Counted from the stretch's first letter, positions 45,811 to 60,430 are shown. The stretch is 64,000 bases of DNA from Heracleum sosnowskyi (GCA_030848705.1 CM061243.1:120118674-120182673), one strand, 5' to 3'. The notes: generated by a model not told the origin, from the sequence alone. Translations and numbers: made by a program.

Positions 45811-47645
45811 TGTCAAGAGTTCGACACTGAAATATTACAACTTAATTTATGTGAATAGAAAGAACAAAAGATTACAACTTAGATAATGTAGATAAGGAAA
45901 ATAATAGAGGCCCCAAAAGTGTTCTAAAAAATTGTTCTCAAATGAGTTTTGAATGGTAACTTTCTTAATAGTAATACCGGATCCCGCGTGCATTAATATG
46001 CGTTCACGAATTAAAAAACGTCATATGTCATCCATATTATTTTGTAAATATTTTAGGAATAATTTTTATACAAAAAGAAAAAAACTACTAGTATATAGAA
46101 ATTTGAAAACTACACAAAAGAGTTGTCTTTTTATCTTTTCTTTTTGCCCTTTTAGGGCTGTTTTAAGCATTACGCTAATGCGCAACAAACGTTTCTGGCG
46201 TTTCTTGCCATGCCGATAGCCGATCACATTTGACTTTATCATGTCTGGGTCTGAGTGGGTTTCCTTTTATAGTTACAAATCTACCAATCAGAAACTAAAC
46301 TTGTGTTCTCCACTTAACGAACACTTTCTCCAAAGAGTATCATCCAGTCAAGTAGTTGTATCATAACAAAATAAACGTATTCACGTACCTCCTTGAAGAG
46401 GAGAATAGAATACATGCAGTACTCTTCCGTCTACGTATGAACATCTGCTTAAAAGAGTAAGCATTTTCGGATAAATATCGGCTGAGATCTCCAGGATTCC
46501 GAAATAGCGGAGTAATATTATTTATCACTAATTTTTGGATGATATATCGTTAGGCTAGAAAATTCAAAATTCTTCCCAAATAACGTGAAACAACACGTGT
46601 CAAATTTGTCAGCGCATATTCGTGCACGTATGACCCATCATGCACGTAGGATCCATCATGATATTGGAAAATTGTGATCAACATGCATCTAAAGCTGAAT
46701 TACATAAAGCTATTTTGTTACGGTTGTAAAAGCTACTCAATATGATTGGAAAGAAACGGGGGTCACAAAAATTTGTGTAGCAAAGGTTTTTTTACTAGTT
46801 CAAGAATGGACAAGTATCCAACTCTCAAAGTTAAAAAGCAGACTTTATCACGTACATCAAGTGATTTCTGGTGGTTCAGGACGCGCAAATCCAACAAAAA
46901 ATTTGACCCAGTTGTGTCAATTTGGGGTAAAAACTGTAGTCCACGGATATTTCACCTCTTTCCTATTCATATATTTTGATTCTCTAAACCTACTAAATAT
47001 GAGTTTGGAATAAAAATGTAAAATATAACAACATCATCATCTTCTTGATGTTTTATAGGACTTAAAAAAATATATTTAACTAATAAAATAATGAAACAAG
47101 AGTGTTTAAATTTTGAAGATAGATTTTTAACTGACAAATGTTGCTCACACAATTTATTTACTGCAACAATCAGGAATTCAAATATTATCCGACACAACGT
47201 GTTTGTTGCAACAATCGCTTATCAGGAATCGAAATTACGTCGAAGCAAGCAAAAGATGTAAAAGTAAACAAACACAACGGTGAACAGCAAGTCCGTCACA
47301 GGTACAATACTTCCAAAAGAAGAAACCACTCCGTTGCTCAACTTACTCCTGTTCCCATAAACCCCCATGTCCTTAACCGTCATTTCACCTCAACTTGTTT
47401 CCCTTCCCAATGATCATCATCTTCTTTTGATCCAATTAAAAACCACCCAAAACACCCGCGACTCTCTACTCATATAACATACACCCAGTGCGCACTACGC
47501 ACCTCTCTCCGTGTCACACACAAAACACCACCTAGCCAATACGTGTCTTTACATTAATACAGGTGCGCACTCACGGGTCCGCGTATTTTAGCATCCCAGC
47601 TTAATGCAAGATTTCCCACCTTTCTTCACACCCACTCTACTTGCT
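45811..47645. other. intergenic and upstream region of the CTR1-type gene
   Basis: No gene or mobile element that I can name. GC content rises towards 47300-47650, as expected near a promoter. Confidence 0.5.
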
Positions 47646-47657
47646 TATATATTAAAA
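47646..47657 (+). promoter_or_regulatory. candidate TATA box of the CTR1-type gene
   Basis: TATATATTAAAA lies just before the CT-rich leader. Transcription would start near 47680 and give a leader of about 465 nt, possibly spliced (an intron-like 3' end, TTTGCAG, occurs at 48040). Confidence 0.5.
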
Positions 47658-47678
47658 AGTACTCTTTTTTTATAAACC

Positions 47679-47771
47679 TCTCTCTCCCTCCATCTCTCTC
47701 TCTCCCATCTCTCTCTCTCTCTCTCTCTCTCAAACGGAGCAGCTTTTGTTCGTTCGTTTCACCAAGTTGGA

Positions 47772-47817
<46 letters not shown>

Positions 47818-47832
47818 CCTCTCTTTCTCTCT
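47679..47832 (+). repeat. CT microsatellites in the CTR1-type leader
   Basis: Two CT-rich tracts (47679-47731 and 47775-47832) are separated by about 43 bp of mixed sequence. They lie in the likely 5' UTR. Confidence 0.9.
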
Positions 47833-48144
47833 CCTTATCCAGCTTCATCACATTCATATATAAAATTCGATCAACAATTGTGAATTAGAATTTCAAAATT
47901 AAAGCTTGCTGTACTCGTACTGCTTGATCAAGTTGAAGTAACAAAACTACGTTGATTTCGTCGTTTAATTTACTAATTTGATCATTTTTTATTGAATTAG
48001 AAATATGAATTGATGATCTAGTGTTTGTTTATTGAAGTTTGCAGAGAAGACGAAGAAGCATACGCGAAAATTGCGAAATATACATACACCAGCTGTGTGT
48101 GTATATAAAATCGAGTAGTTGTGATCACGAGAGAAGATAAAAAA

Positions 48145-51100
48145 ATGCCGCACAGAACGACATACTTCTTCCCTCGGCAATTTCCTGACCGGAGATTCGA
48201 TTCGTCGACGACGTCGAAATCAGCGTCGTCGTCGACGGATCACGAGAAGAAATTCACACTCGATGATGCTGATAGAAAAGGTGGAGAACTGAAAGAAAAT
48301 GTCATATTTGATAGAAGTGGATTCACGGGAGATGGAAATAGTAACGTTCGTGGAAAGCAATTGAGTGCTTTTGTGAATTGGTTGGCTGATAAGAAGAAAG
48401 ATAATAAAAAAGCTTCTGCTCACGTCAGGTTCTCTCTGGACTCTCATGATCGGTATGATGAGGATGAGCATCAGCTTTTGCTATTGCCGGAGGCGGCGGA
48501 GACGGTAGGTGAGATTGAGGTGGTTGAGGCCGGGAAGGGGAATGACCAGGGTTTTATTCGCCAGGTTGGTAAACCTATTATTTCTATGTAGTCATTGAGT
48601 ATACCGCAGTGGCGGAACCAGAATTTCGAAATAGTCTGGTTAGAAAAATACTACATGAGTATGCCGTTAAGTTTTGTCTAAATGTGACTAAGAATAGTTT
48701 TTCCACTACTATTTTATATTTAAATCTCGAAAACAAGGTTTGGAAAGAAAAATTTATTGAATTTTGAGGGTTGAGCGGGGTTTTAGCCTAGGCGAGCACT
48801 CTTGATTCCGCCATCTTGAGTATCAACTTAAAATGACAACAAACTTGAACTTAAAATGAGGAAAACAAGTGAACAACGACAGGAGTCCGCGATTTAAATG
48901 CAAATCATTGATGATTTTTGTGACGGTAAGTGGTGATTTGTATTCGAATGTAGATTACGGATTTAAATTTGCGGTTCTCATGATTCTTATTTAAATAATT
49001 GTCGTTTGAGTATATACTTGTATAATGAATTATCATTTCATCCCACTTGTGCATATATATACATAATGTTCAGAATTGGATATGTTGGTATTTAATTATT
49101 TTTGATTTCCAATGTTTCATGTCTGTTTTGTGGGTCATAAGGTTATGTAAGTTGTCCTAAAGCAAATTCAATACTATTCTTGTAAACATCACAAAAAACA
49201 AAACACCCCTTGCTTCTTACCAAGAGGTTGGAGGGTGTGAACCTGTGTGTGGAGGGGGTGTTACTTGTAGATTTAAATTTCTGTATTTTATAAAAATATA
49301 TGATTATAGTAACAGTGATTTTGATTATTTTTATTTTATTTTTGGATTTAGGAATCATTGACAAGATTGTCTAGCAATGCAAGTAGTTATGCTGGTCACT
49401 TGGGGATGGAGGATGCTGTTAGCTATAAAGGTCCCCGGGGTTTTGACAGACGGGTTCCATTACATAGGCTGTCAAGTGGGAGTAATTTTGCTGGGGAGGT
49501 AGGTAAAGAAAGGGGTTTCGAGAGGCAGGTGTCGTTGCAGAGGTTGTCCAGTGGAAGCAGTTACGCTGGCAGTTTATTTTCAGGGACTACATTGGACGGG
49601 AACTTATCAAGCTGTATATGTAAGGATACAATTACAACTGTGAGAGAAGAACGAGAAGAGAGTGGAGGAAGTTTGGCACAAAGGGTGCGGGAGGGGTATT
49701 ACTTGCAGCTCAATTTTGCCAAACGAATTGCAGAGCAAGGAACAATGTTTAGTGAGCCTACACTTCAGCAACAAACTGGAAGTATATGTGCTGATGCTGA
49801 AACCGTCTCATACCGTCTTTGGGTACAGCCTCTCCTTGGCACACAGTATTGCAAATTATTTTCTAAGATTGGAATTGGTTTTGACTCCGATTTAAACTAA
49901 ATCTTCTTTTTATGGAATTATATATGTTCCCTAACTTCCGAAGCATGAAATCAAGGTGCCGAACAAAGCATCATTTTTTTAATTCAGTTTGTAAAATAGT
50001 AAGATATTGGAAAGCTATTATCTGTAGAAATTGAATCTGTAAAATACATGAACTAAAAAGGGTCAAGGGAAAGATTGAGGGGAATTGCTCATGCATAAAC
50101 ATAAATAATCTAAAAGATTAAGAATGAAGATTGTTTAAGTGATAAAAAAAATTAAGATCACTATTTAGACATGTCCCAGGTTTTTTTTATTCCATAGTTA
50201 CCCAACCTAGTCCTTTGTATTTACTCGATGTAATGATCAACAATTGAGCTTGTGATAATATACTTCGACTTTCTGATACTTTTTATTTGAAATAGAGAAA
50301 CTACACGCATATGACCAATGTTAAACTGTGTCTGCCCAGATGCTTAGACGGTTTCCTAGGAGGTTAGACCTGTCTGCATTAAACTGCCAACGGGGAGGCA
50401 AATATGAATCTCTATAAAAAATCCTAATTGCTTTAGTGAGAAAGCGCATGGGAACATTAGGTAGTTAACAACTAAAATTTTACATGTCCATAGACCTAGA
50501 TATTTTAAAAATCTGACTATCTGAGAATAATTATGATTGATGATCATGGTTGGTCATATAATGTCATAATTGATCGTATAATATTTCTTGTTGTATACTT
50601 ACCTAATTGGTTGGTTTTTATATATTCGGAGTTCTATACATTTCAAATTGTGGATCTACTTTTAATCCAACTCATGGAATCCCAGATTAGCTGAGTTATA
50701 TCTGATGTTTGACAACCTTAACCTTTTTTGAATTACAACCTTTTGGCACAGGATATTAGAATTTGAGGTTCATGTTAAAGCTTCCATTTTGTTGTCATTG
50801 TTTTCCTCTTCCATTAAATTTGTTAGTCATGCATGCATGGATAATGTTTCAATTTCTGCTTTCGTGTTTAGTTTATCTGGAAAGAATGGTTATATGGAAG
50901 AATTTGACCATATCTGATTTTTCAGGTCAGCGGCTGCTTGTCATACACTGATAGGATATCAGATGGATTCTATAACATTCTTGGAATGAATCCATATGTA
51001 TGGGTGCTATGCAACCAATTGGAAGAAAGTAAACGAATACCTTCATTGGTGGAACTTAAATCAATTGAACCTGATGATACCTCAATGGAGGTGGTTCTTG

Positions 51101-54100
51101 TTGATCGCTATGGTGATTCAAGGCTTAGGGAATTGGAAGAGAAAGCACAAGAACTATATTTTGCTTCTGAAAATACTTCAGTTCTTGTGGAGAAACTTGG
51201 AAAGCTTGTTGCTGTCTATATGGGGTAAATTCTGGTAGCCTTGTTAGCTTATTTACTAGCCTGCTGACTGATTAGTGTTTATTGCTAGATGTATGTTCTT
51301 TTTTAATATCAAATTTAATTTTCCAGGGGATCTTTTCCAGTAGAGCAAGGTGATCTTCATGTGCACTGGAATATGCTAAGCAAGAAAATTAGAGAGTTGC
51401 GGAAGTGCATTGTAGTTCCCGTAGGAAGTCTTTCCATGGGTCTTTGTCGACACCGAGCTATTCTCTTTAAGGTAATGTTTCATTCCATCTGCTTCTATCT
51501 TCATGCGTTTTTTTGTCTCAAATGATCGGTTACTTGTATTTACCTAAGAGACTAATTCTCGATGCTCTGTCACTAATTCTAATTCCACAACTATCAATAT
51601 TTTATGTGTTTTAGATATCATCACAATTCTGCTACATTCTATCTAAAAATATTGCTTGTTATTGCAAGTAAAATTTGTAGTATAAAACTTAAGTTCATTA
51701 ATATCTTAGGAGAGTCCCTAATAAAAAATGTAACCAGTATTTACATAAGTTTGCTCATCATACTAGGTTTTAGTTTTCTCTATAACACTTAACTGTATCA
51801 GTTTAAGAATCAAATAACCATTCTTTTAGGCTATGATACCAAGGAGTTGCTCGCATGGTCTTGAAGCTAATGATATGATTAGCCTTTTGGCCTAAAGTAG
51901 TTGCTCACATGGTCTTTTGGAAAGTGACTGGGGCAGCTTATATTTAAATGGTTTAAAATCAAGCATAACTCACTGATTAAGAAATCACCTATCATTAAGG
52001 GTCTCATTGGGCTCAAACCGATTATCAGCGTTCCTCGTGCACAACAGTCCACATAGATTTTATTATCTACACGACACTTGGATATCTAATTTGATTGATA
52101 TACAGCGGGCATAACTTAGGCTGTCGCCAGATAAGTCGCAATATTGAGCACTTTAGTTTGTTTAATCTCTCTATCACTTCATACTTTTTGGGCTTAAGAA
52201 ATGATATAATTAGGCCAAGTATTGGCGTAACACATAAGAATAAAATTGTAATGAACATGAAAGTGGATAGGAGTGTGGAGTTGTTTCACCTATGTTATGA
52301 AACAAGATTTTTTTCCACCCTCTTTTGCTTCTTTTATTGGTTTTCAATTGAGAAGGCTATTGAGATACTTCTTTCTTGGAAATTTTCAGAGATCTTTTTA
52401 TGTGTGCTTATATGTGTATATTAAGGTCCCTTTAGAGCTTAAATATAAGAGACACTTTAGAGAGACTAATCAGGTATACCTAGTTCTTGCGCAGAAATTG
52501 GCAGACTCCATAGGTCTTCCGTGCCGGATAGCTCGAGGCTGCAAGTATTGCGTTGCAGATCATCGCTCTTCATGTCTAGTTAAAATTGACGATGACAAGA
52601 AACTACCAAGGTTACATACATCTATGATCTTTCCACTTTATTTACTTCCTCTGTTTCTTTTGTTGTTCTTTAATGTATTATTACAAATGTTATGTTGCCT
52701 ATGTATTTTGTGAATGCAGATAATTCCATGCCGATTTTTTTGCTTATATCTATCGCGTTTTCCTTGTTAAGCTTTAATCATATAGTAATGACGAGGAACA
52801 TATTTGTTACCTTGTTACCTAGAATCATCTAAACTTCAAGGATATATGACTTTGTGACATTTTTATAGTTTATATCATACTGAGAATCTTTTAAGTATAT
52901 GCTTTATGTTCTTATAACGTCCTTGATGTATCTATAACAATTTGGGGAGCACACAGATAATAGAAAGCTGCACCTTCTCAGATGCTTAAATTTGTGGCCA
53001 AGTGAAGTTATATCCAAGCATTGATGATGTGTGGCGAACACGTAATTTTTCCAGTATATCAATTATTTAATTCTTGAATAAATTTCAAAGTTGCCATTAT
53101 TTTCTTCTTTTTTCAAACAGCTCTATCATCTTACCTGGCACAAGTCTTTCAATACATCAAATGTTTGTTGGATCACTTTATGGGCGTCCAAGAATAATTG
53201 TGCACCATTTTGACCAGCACTTCCAGTTTTCGAACTATTATCTCCAAGTCCCTTTTTTTTTCCAAGCTCCTTAAGTCCCTCTTATTCTATTTACATAATT
53301 TAAGGTTGATTTATGGTCTACATATAAGTTATGCATTATATGTCTTAGTTTTGTTTTAAATAAAAACATATCCTTCAGCTTTTCCTAATAACAAAATCCC
53401 AAAATAAATAATATGTACATTTATCTTTTTCCTAAACCTTAAAGTACAGTAAATAAATCCAAACGACAGGTTAAAGGAAATGGAGGGAGTACTTGTCTAG
53501 AAATGATGGACGAAGGTACTCTAGACTCTAGAGTATTTATTTAGTCAGACATGGTATATATTATCCTGTCTTGTCTGTGAGTTAAATTTAAATTTTTTTG
53601 ATTGCTAAATAAACATTTCGGTGTGTGGCATATCCTTAAAATTCTTTAATTTATTATTTGGTGTCATTATATGCATGCAAACACTTCTTAACAGGGAGTT
53701 TGTAGTTGATCTAGTTGGAGATCCCGGAAATGTCCATGGTCCAGATTCCTCAATCAATGGAGGTGTACTTTCTCCAACTCCTTCACCATTCCAGATACCT
53801 CATTTAAGAGAATATCAACAAGGGTTGGTGGATGATGTGTCCTTCTGTCAAATTTTGAAGTCAAAAAATGCATTTGCTCCTCCTAGGAATCATGGTCATC
53901 TAGGTCTGTTTTTCGACGTTTTATTTATAAAGTTTTCTGATTTCCATGGATATTTATGCTCCATGAACTGAAAATTTTCATGAATGACTTTGATACAAAA
54001 TATATAGATCCGTACATAGATAACATCTTTCGAGAAATAGCTGGTCAATGATTGTTGTCGTGTCTGCGACACCAGTTAAGCCCATAATGAAAGCTATTGG

Positions 54101-57100
54101 CAATTACTCCTACCTTTAAGCTGTTACACATGTGACATATATGCTCATCTGATCATTTCTATTTTTCTTTTTAACTTCCGATAATGATAAACATATATTG
54201 AAGAACTAGTTATGACTTTAGAATTCTCATAAAGAAATACTCTTACTGAAACTTGTTGAAGATAATGTAAAGTTGATTAGATATTATTTCAAATTATTTC
54301 AAGTTATCAATATTATTATCTAGTGGTTAGTAGGATAAGAAATCAGATGAGTTAATCAATACTTGCATTATTAAATATGAAACTGTGCAGAATATGTATG
54401 TGTATTAACACCATTGTTCTCCACATTCTTTTACTCTTTTCATCCATAAAAATCAACAAGAGTATAGTTAATAGTATTCTTAAAAAACGTCAATTTTCAT
54501 AACAAAATAAGAGAATCTCACTGATTGAAATAAATAGAATCAGGGCATATTTCTCATGGAAAATAAACATGTCACATCATTGATTGTGTCCTTTTAGTCT
54601 ACCTGCACTATAGCTTTGGTATACATCTTACGTTGTGTTTATGAAATCATGGGACATAGTTGTCTCCATAGGACTTGTTGAATTGATCTTTGATTTGCAG
54701 GAAGCAACATAGAAGGGCGTCTAACAGAGGGCTCTGGCTTTCATGCAAATAGGAAAGAAGTTAGTTACAGTCCCAAAATTCAAGATTCTGGAGGACAAGA
54801 ATCGCTTGAAATTATAGGTGCTGTTTCTGGTGTGATAGCAGTGGATCAATTCTCTGGAGCTGGTGGAGATCAGGAAGTTGTTGGGGCAGCTTACAGTAAA
54901 GATATTATTGTATCTGAAAGCACGATTTTAAGCATACAGCAACCTAGACTCAACACTTCGGGACAGTCAGGTGTATTGGAGGCTGAAGGTGGACCAGGAA
55001 GACAAGGGAAATTTTCTTCAAGATACTTGACTCTTGAGCCTTCTCTTGCCATGGACTGGCTTGAGATCTCGTGGGATGAGTTGCATATCAAGGAGCGAAT
55101 TGGAGCAGGTATTCGACAACTATTTTTACTAGCTATCTGTTATTGGTGAAATCTAAATGTTTTTCATCAACCTAATTTGGCAAGTAATATATGTGTTTCT
55201 TCCCTTGCAGGTTCTTTTGGGACGGTTCATCGTGCTGAGTGGCATGGATCGGTTAGTATTTCTTCACGGCTATCCAAACATTTGTCTGACAAATTTGCTA
55301 GGATATATCTGTTGATAACTGAGTGTGATTTTGTATGTTACTCTCTACCATTACATGTTTACAGTTTATAGATCAAAAAGTTCCTTTTCTGGTGATAATA
55401 ATGACCAATTATCTAATTACTTGAGGTCCTGAACTAGTGACATATATAAGATTTTTTATAAAAAAGCCTTATTGTACAGTACATAAATGTCACCATGTCT
55501 CATGCACTCTTTGTTAACTGAAGTATAATTAAGAGCAATCCAAACTTCAGTTTTGTTTTCTCTTCAAGCATATATTTTTAAAAAGTACTGTTCACGAACA
55601 CCGTTGACCTAAAAAGGCAGAAGAGTTTAGAAGCCTCCTGTTATTAACTACTGAACTTGTAGTACAGTTAGATGTAATACTGATTTGATTTTGAGGAACT
55701 TGGCTTGAGTGAGTTGTGAACTGCCAGAATGGCTTGAGTGAGGATTTTTGGGGAGAATGTGTTGCCTTCTCTTGATTTAACCCTCTTGATTGCTTTGATG
55801 TGTTGCATGATTTTGGGTGTTATAACTTCATGGCGTAGAAAGAGAATATTGTGCAACTTATATGTTAATGTCAGGGTTTTACTTAATAGTACAAGTGCAG
55901 AGGTATCAAATGCAAATTACATTCCATGTTCTAATTGTAGATAGAATGATGAATATACTACAATTACAGAATGACTGTCCTAAGGACAGATGGGACGCGT
56001 GGCTTTAATAAATTAGTCTAGGCCATCCTCCCACTATGAAAACAGTTGAATGAGATTCTTCAGTTATGATTTTAATGTGTTCGTCAACACACCTTTTTAC
56101 ATAATTAGTGCTTTCGTAGTTACCAAGTCCTATCAGTTTGCAGATATCGGCTGATAAATGAATTGACTTTTTCTCAAGTTTAAACTCATTATGTTACCAC
56201 ACATTGTTGTGCGGAGCGGAATTTTTCAAACACGTATTACCTTAAAAAACAAGCTAGCTTGTGTATTATGCATTATTCACTTATCCATCCTCTAGAATTG
56301 TGTAATCCATTTTAGCAGATGAATAAAGATACGATTATACTAACAGGCAAGTCTGTAATGTTCTTTCAGGATGTTGCAGTCAAAGTTTTGAGCGTTCAGG
56401 ACTTTAGTGATGACCAGCTGAAGGAGTTTCTGAGGGAGGTATGCCTGTTTATATGTTTTTATCCTTTTTACTATTTAAGATCTGCTTTTTTTTAATTTAT
56501 CAGTACTATTGCTGTTATAACTATTAGATATGTAATCATTCCTCACTTACACTGTCAGTCCCCAGTTCAGCACTCCTTGACCTCCCCCCTCCACCTACAA
56601 TGGGGACACTCATTAGATAGTTGATATAAGTTTACTACTTCATACAGTTGGTTCATCTTCTATGATGCAATAGAGGTGTCTTAATTTGTTCACCCTCCTG
56701 ATTTACCACCAAATATTATATTTTTGACATTCTTAAGCAGTTTTTGAAAAAATAAATATGAATCAGACAACTAGACTAGTATGGATAGATTTCTGCATGT
56801 GATGTCAACATATATACGACTTTCGGTGTTATAATGCTGCACAGGATTGGATTCACTGTCTATCTGTTAAAACTTTAAGTTGATTTTGTTTTCTGTATAG
56901 GACACAGGTCTTTAACATGTTATATATCATGCTATAACCTAAAAGTGTGATGACTTTTATTTAATAAAGGTTGCAATAATGAAGCGTGTCCGTCATCCAA
57001 ATGTGGTTCTTTTCATGGGCGCTGTTACAAAGCGTCCTCATTTGTCAATTGTGACAGAATATCTACCTAGGTGAGTTCTATGTATATTGCATGTTTAGCC

Positions 57101-59698
57101 TCCTCTCTCTCTTTCTTTTCCTGTATCATCGTTCAATCTAACATTGTATTTATCTGTAATTGCACAACAGAGGTAGTCTATATCGCATCATACACCGTCC
57201 ATCAGCTGGGGAAACTTTGGATCCAAGGCGACGATTACGAATGGCTCTGGATGTGGTTCGCCACAAATACATCTTTGATCTTATTTTATTTTGATATTAA
57301 GTGTCACTGTCATAATAAACATTTTTAATGTATACTTCAAACAGGCAAAGGGTATCAATTATCTTCATTGCCTTAACCCGCCAATAGTACACTGGGATCT
57401 GAAATCTCCGAATCTGCTGGTTGACAAAAATTGGACTGTGAAGGTATGATTATTACTGGGATATATGTGTAATCTATTGCGAGATATACATTACAAACAA
57501 GGAAATAACCGCATGATATGAATTTTTTTAGGTGTGTGATTTTGGGTTGTCAAGATTCAAAGCCAACACTTTCATATCATCAAAATCAGTAGCTGGAACG
57601 GTAATCCCTTGTTTCCAAACACAGTTCACATGAAGCTCTAAATATATGACTTCTTGCTACTCTCCAGATGTGATAACTATAAATTGGGAATTCAAAGCAA
57701 CTAACGTATTTAATTTTGAGATAAACTCGTGTACATGTATCATGTTTCAGGAATTATATATATATATGATCCCGCAGAACAAATGAATTACTAATTGATT
57801 ATAGCAAGACCAATGATATATCCGTGCTTTTGTTTGTTGTGATGTTATGCTATGACTGGATACTATTAATACTATCTCTGTCTTGGTCTTTAAAGCAATC
57901 TCATTATCTCGTCCTGCCTGGTAAATGTTATTCCCAAAACTTGAACCAAAGAAAAAAAAAATGTTATTCAGAAGAAATACTCAATTGTAAATTTGATGTA
58001 CAATGGGCTTTTATAGACTTGATCTCTGCCTTTACATCCACCTCTGGCTTCTTTGATTCTTCATTCTTATTTCGGATACTATAATTTTCACCTGTAATAC
58101 CCAGCTCTATCTACATTAAAAAGTCAGATGCTTCGATTAATATCTTGCAGGGTCAACATTTTGTTTGCAGTCAATCAATCAGCATGTAACTCTCTTGCTT
58201 TCCCGTTTCAGCCAGAGTGGATGGCCCCTGAGTTCCTTCGTGGAGAACCCTCAAATGAGAAATCTGATGTTTATAGTTATGGAGTAATTCTGTGGGAGTT
58301 TGTGACATTGCAGCAGCCTTGGAGTGGACTTGGCCCTGCACAGGTTAGTTCTGAAGACTTCTAACAAGTCCATATTTCTTCTCTATATCGCTGCAGCTTC
58401 TGTTATGCCTCCTCTTGTTCTCAAATCTTAACCAGTGATATGTGTTAACTTTCATCTGTTGATTGACGTGACTTTGTTAATTCAGGTGGTTGGGGCTGTA
58501 GCTTTCCAAAATAGAAGGCTTGCTATTCCGCAGAATACCTCTCCAATTTTGACCTCACTCATGGAATCTTGTTGGTCCGAGTAAGAATGTCTCTCTATAA
58601 TATTATGATATTTTAATGCACTTGCATGAAAGGAGTTTACACAGTGTCACTTTTATATTCCTCCATGTATCCCTTCGGATTTTGCATCCAGAATTCGATT
58701 AGTAGATAAAGATCATTGTTAAGTGTTCTTTTATATATAAAAGGTTATGCCTACGAAGATTTAATGCTTTATTCAATATTTGTGCTGCTAAGATCCTCTT
58801 TCGATGGGAGTCAAACTTGTGCCAATACACATTCTCCCAACTGATGCGGAGATATCAATGGAATTACCATTTTGTTTTCTTTACTCGTATAAAGAACTTA
58901 GGTTGCTATCAGATGCATTCTTGCTTGAGGTGTATGAGTTTCTTGGTCTGACATTTCTGTTGGGATTTAGAGTCATCGTCCCATATATTTATATATATTC
59001 TTTTTTCCTCATATACATCAACACTTAACAGAGATTATTATGAGGCGTATCAGCTCCCTTTTGCGTCCTTCCTTTCCGGATTTGGCATCTATTAACTAGT
59101 AACGAAATTTTTGAAAATTGTGTGTGAACATAAACTTTAAATAGTTAGAATTTTCTTTTTCCGAAAGTTTCATTGGGCTTGTCAACTAAAGTAAAAAAGA
59201 ACTGTCCATCTGGTGTGCATGTTGATTTTGAGCTTTGATCTGTAAGTTATCTGATATATTGTTCCTGTTTGTCAACCATAATATGAATTGGATTTTGTTT
59301 TGGACATGCTGGTTGCACTAGGTCTTCTTTTGTGTAGATACTTGGTATAAAAGAGAGGTTAGTAACTCATGTTTCATTCTCAAGTAATAAAATGTATCGT
59401 CAACTAATTTCTTCCAGTCAAGTCCTCATCCTTTTTTTTAAAGTCATTCTGGTTATCTGTAAATATAAACGTTCATCTGGACTATGAATTGAAGATTTGA
59501 AGTTATGAGAGTCGTAGATCTTTACAAACTAAGCAATTCCCAGGTTTACGCCATTCAGCATTTATGTATTTGGCTAAAAAGATATGTTTCTTCTTTGACA
59601 GTGAACCAGCTCATCGACCATCTTTTAAAAGCATTGTTGATACATTAAAGAAGTTACTGAAGTCTCCACCTCAACTCATACAGATGGGAGGATCCTGA
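48145..59698 (+). CDS. CTR1: CTR1-type Raf-like MAPKKK, negative regulator of ethylene signalling
   Basis: Sixteen coding exons with GT-AG introns and consistent phases give 951 residues: 48145-48564, 49352-49822, 50926-51224, 51327-51471, 52495-52610, 53695-53903, 54701-55108, 55211-55251, 56370-56438, 56970-57070, 57171-57255, 57345-57443, 57532-57600, 58212-58343, 58486-58580, 59602-59698. In known plants CTR1 binds ER ethylene receptors and phosphorylates EIN2 when no ethylene is present. The N-terminus starts MPHRTTYFFPRQFPDR, an EDR1-type domain spans about 245-460 (GCKYCVADHRSSCLV) and the kinase about 683-945: glycine loop GAGSFG 688-693, Lys708, Glu726, DFG 824-826, APE 849-851. The catalytic loop reads HWD (804-806; Trp codon 57393-57395), not HRD. 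The leader is CT-rich. Exon borders are read by eye. Confidence 0.92.
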
Positions 59699-60420
59699 AG
59701 ACATCATCCTCGACTTCCTTGTGAAAAGTGCAACACTTTACTCTGGCGGCCAAGTAGTTCTGATCCCAATTACTGAAACAATGCTGGTACCTGACTTCTA
59801 TATCCAATCAACTTCAATAACTTTGTAGGCAACTGCTGAAGACATGTTACTTATCTAACAAATTGAATAAGGCTTTAGCTATGAAATTAATATGATTCTG
59901 CCGCCCTTTGTATTGTTACTATATTTTGGTACGTTTCTTTTTTCGAGTAGTGGTACAATGGTTAAGGAACTGTGCTCGCAAGCCATGTGAAAACAGAGTT
60001 GCAGAAATTTTCTACAAGACGACTAAACTAGGTGTTGCAAGCATGAGCCGTGATCATGAAATGAACCACCATGTACCTCCAGGAGACACAGACAAGCATC
60101 TTGAACCACCACCATTCCATCCAAGACTTCCGGAATCATGCATTCTAGGACTTTCCAGAACCAATAATGTATGTTCTACTTCGAAGTTGATTATTTTGTG
60201 TTACGAAAAATAATTGCAGTTATTTTTGGTTGCATGCAATGCAATTGCAAAGTCGTATTTTTGCAAAAAATTCTGAAAAATCGGAAACCTCTAATTTTTT
60301 ATTTTTTTATTTTGTCAAGAAAAGCCTCTAAATTAAGGTCAAAATAACTTGACATTAGTTTGACTTTTTTAAACAGGCTAACAGAGTAACGGCCGGCTTT
60401 ACAAATATCTAGGAATCCCC
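59699..60420. other. 3' flank of CTR1-type gene and spacer
   Basis: The first part is probably 3' UTR. A 101-codon frame at 59908-60213 covers a coding-like stretch (MNHHVPPGDTDKH) of no family I know; it could be an alternative 3' exon or chance. 60210-60320 is AT-rich with words shared with repeats near 16600 and 29800. Confidence 0.45.
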
Positions 60421-60430
60421 TATATTTATA
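60421..60430 (+). promoter_or_regulatory. candidate TATA box of the TPR gene
   Basis: TATATTTATA sits 50-59 bp before the ATG at 60480; the leader would be only about 25-30 nt. Confidence 0.4.

Noticed and set aside
59943..59985. tRNA-like A box (GTGGTACAATGGTTAAGG) suggesting a SINE
   Set aside because: No B box (GGTTCGAATCC-like) follows within the expected distance and no A tail or target duplication is visible.
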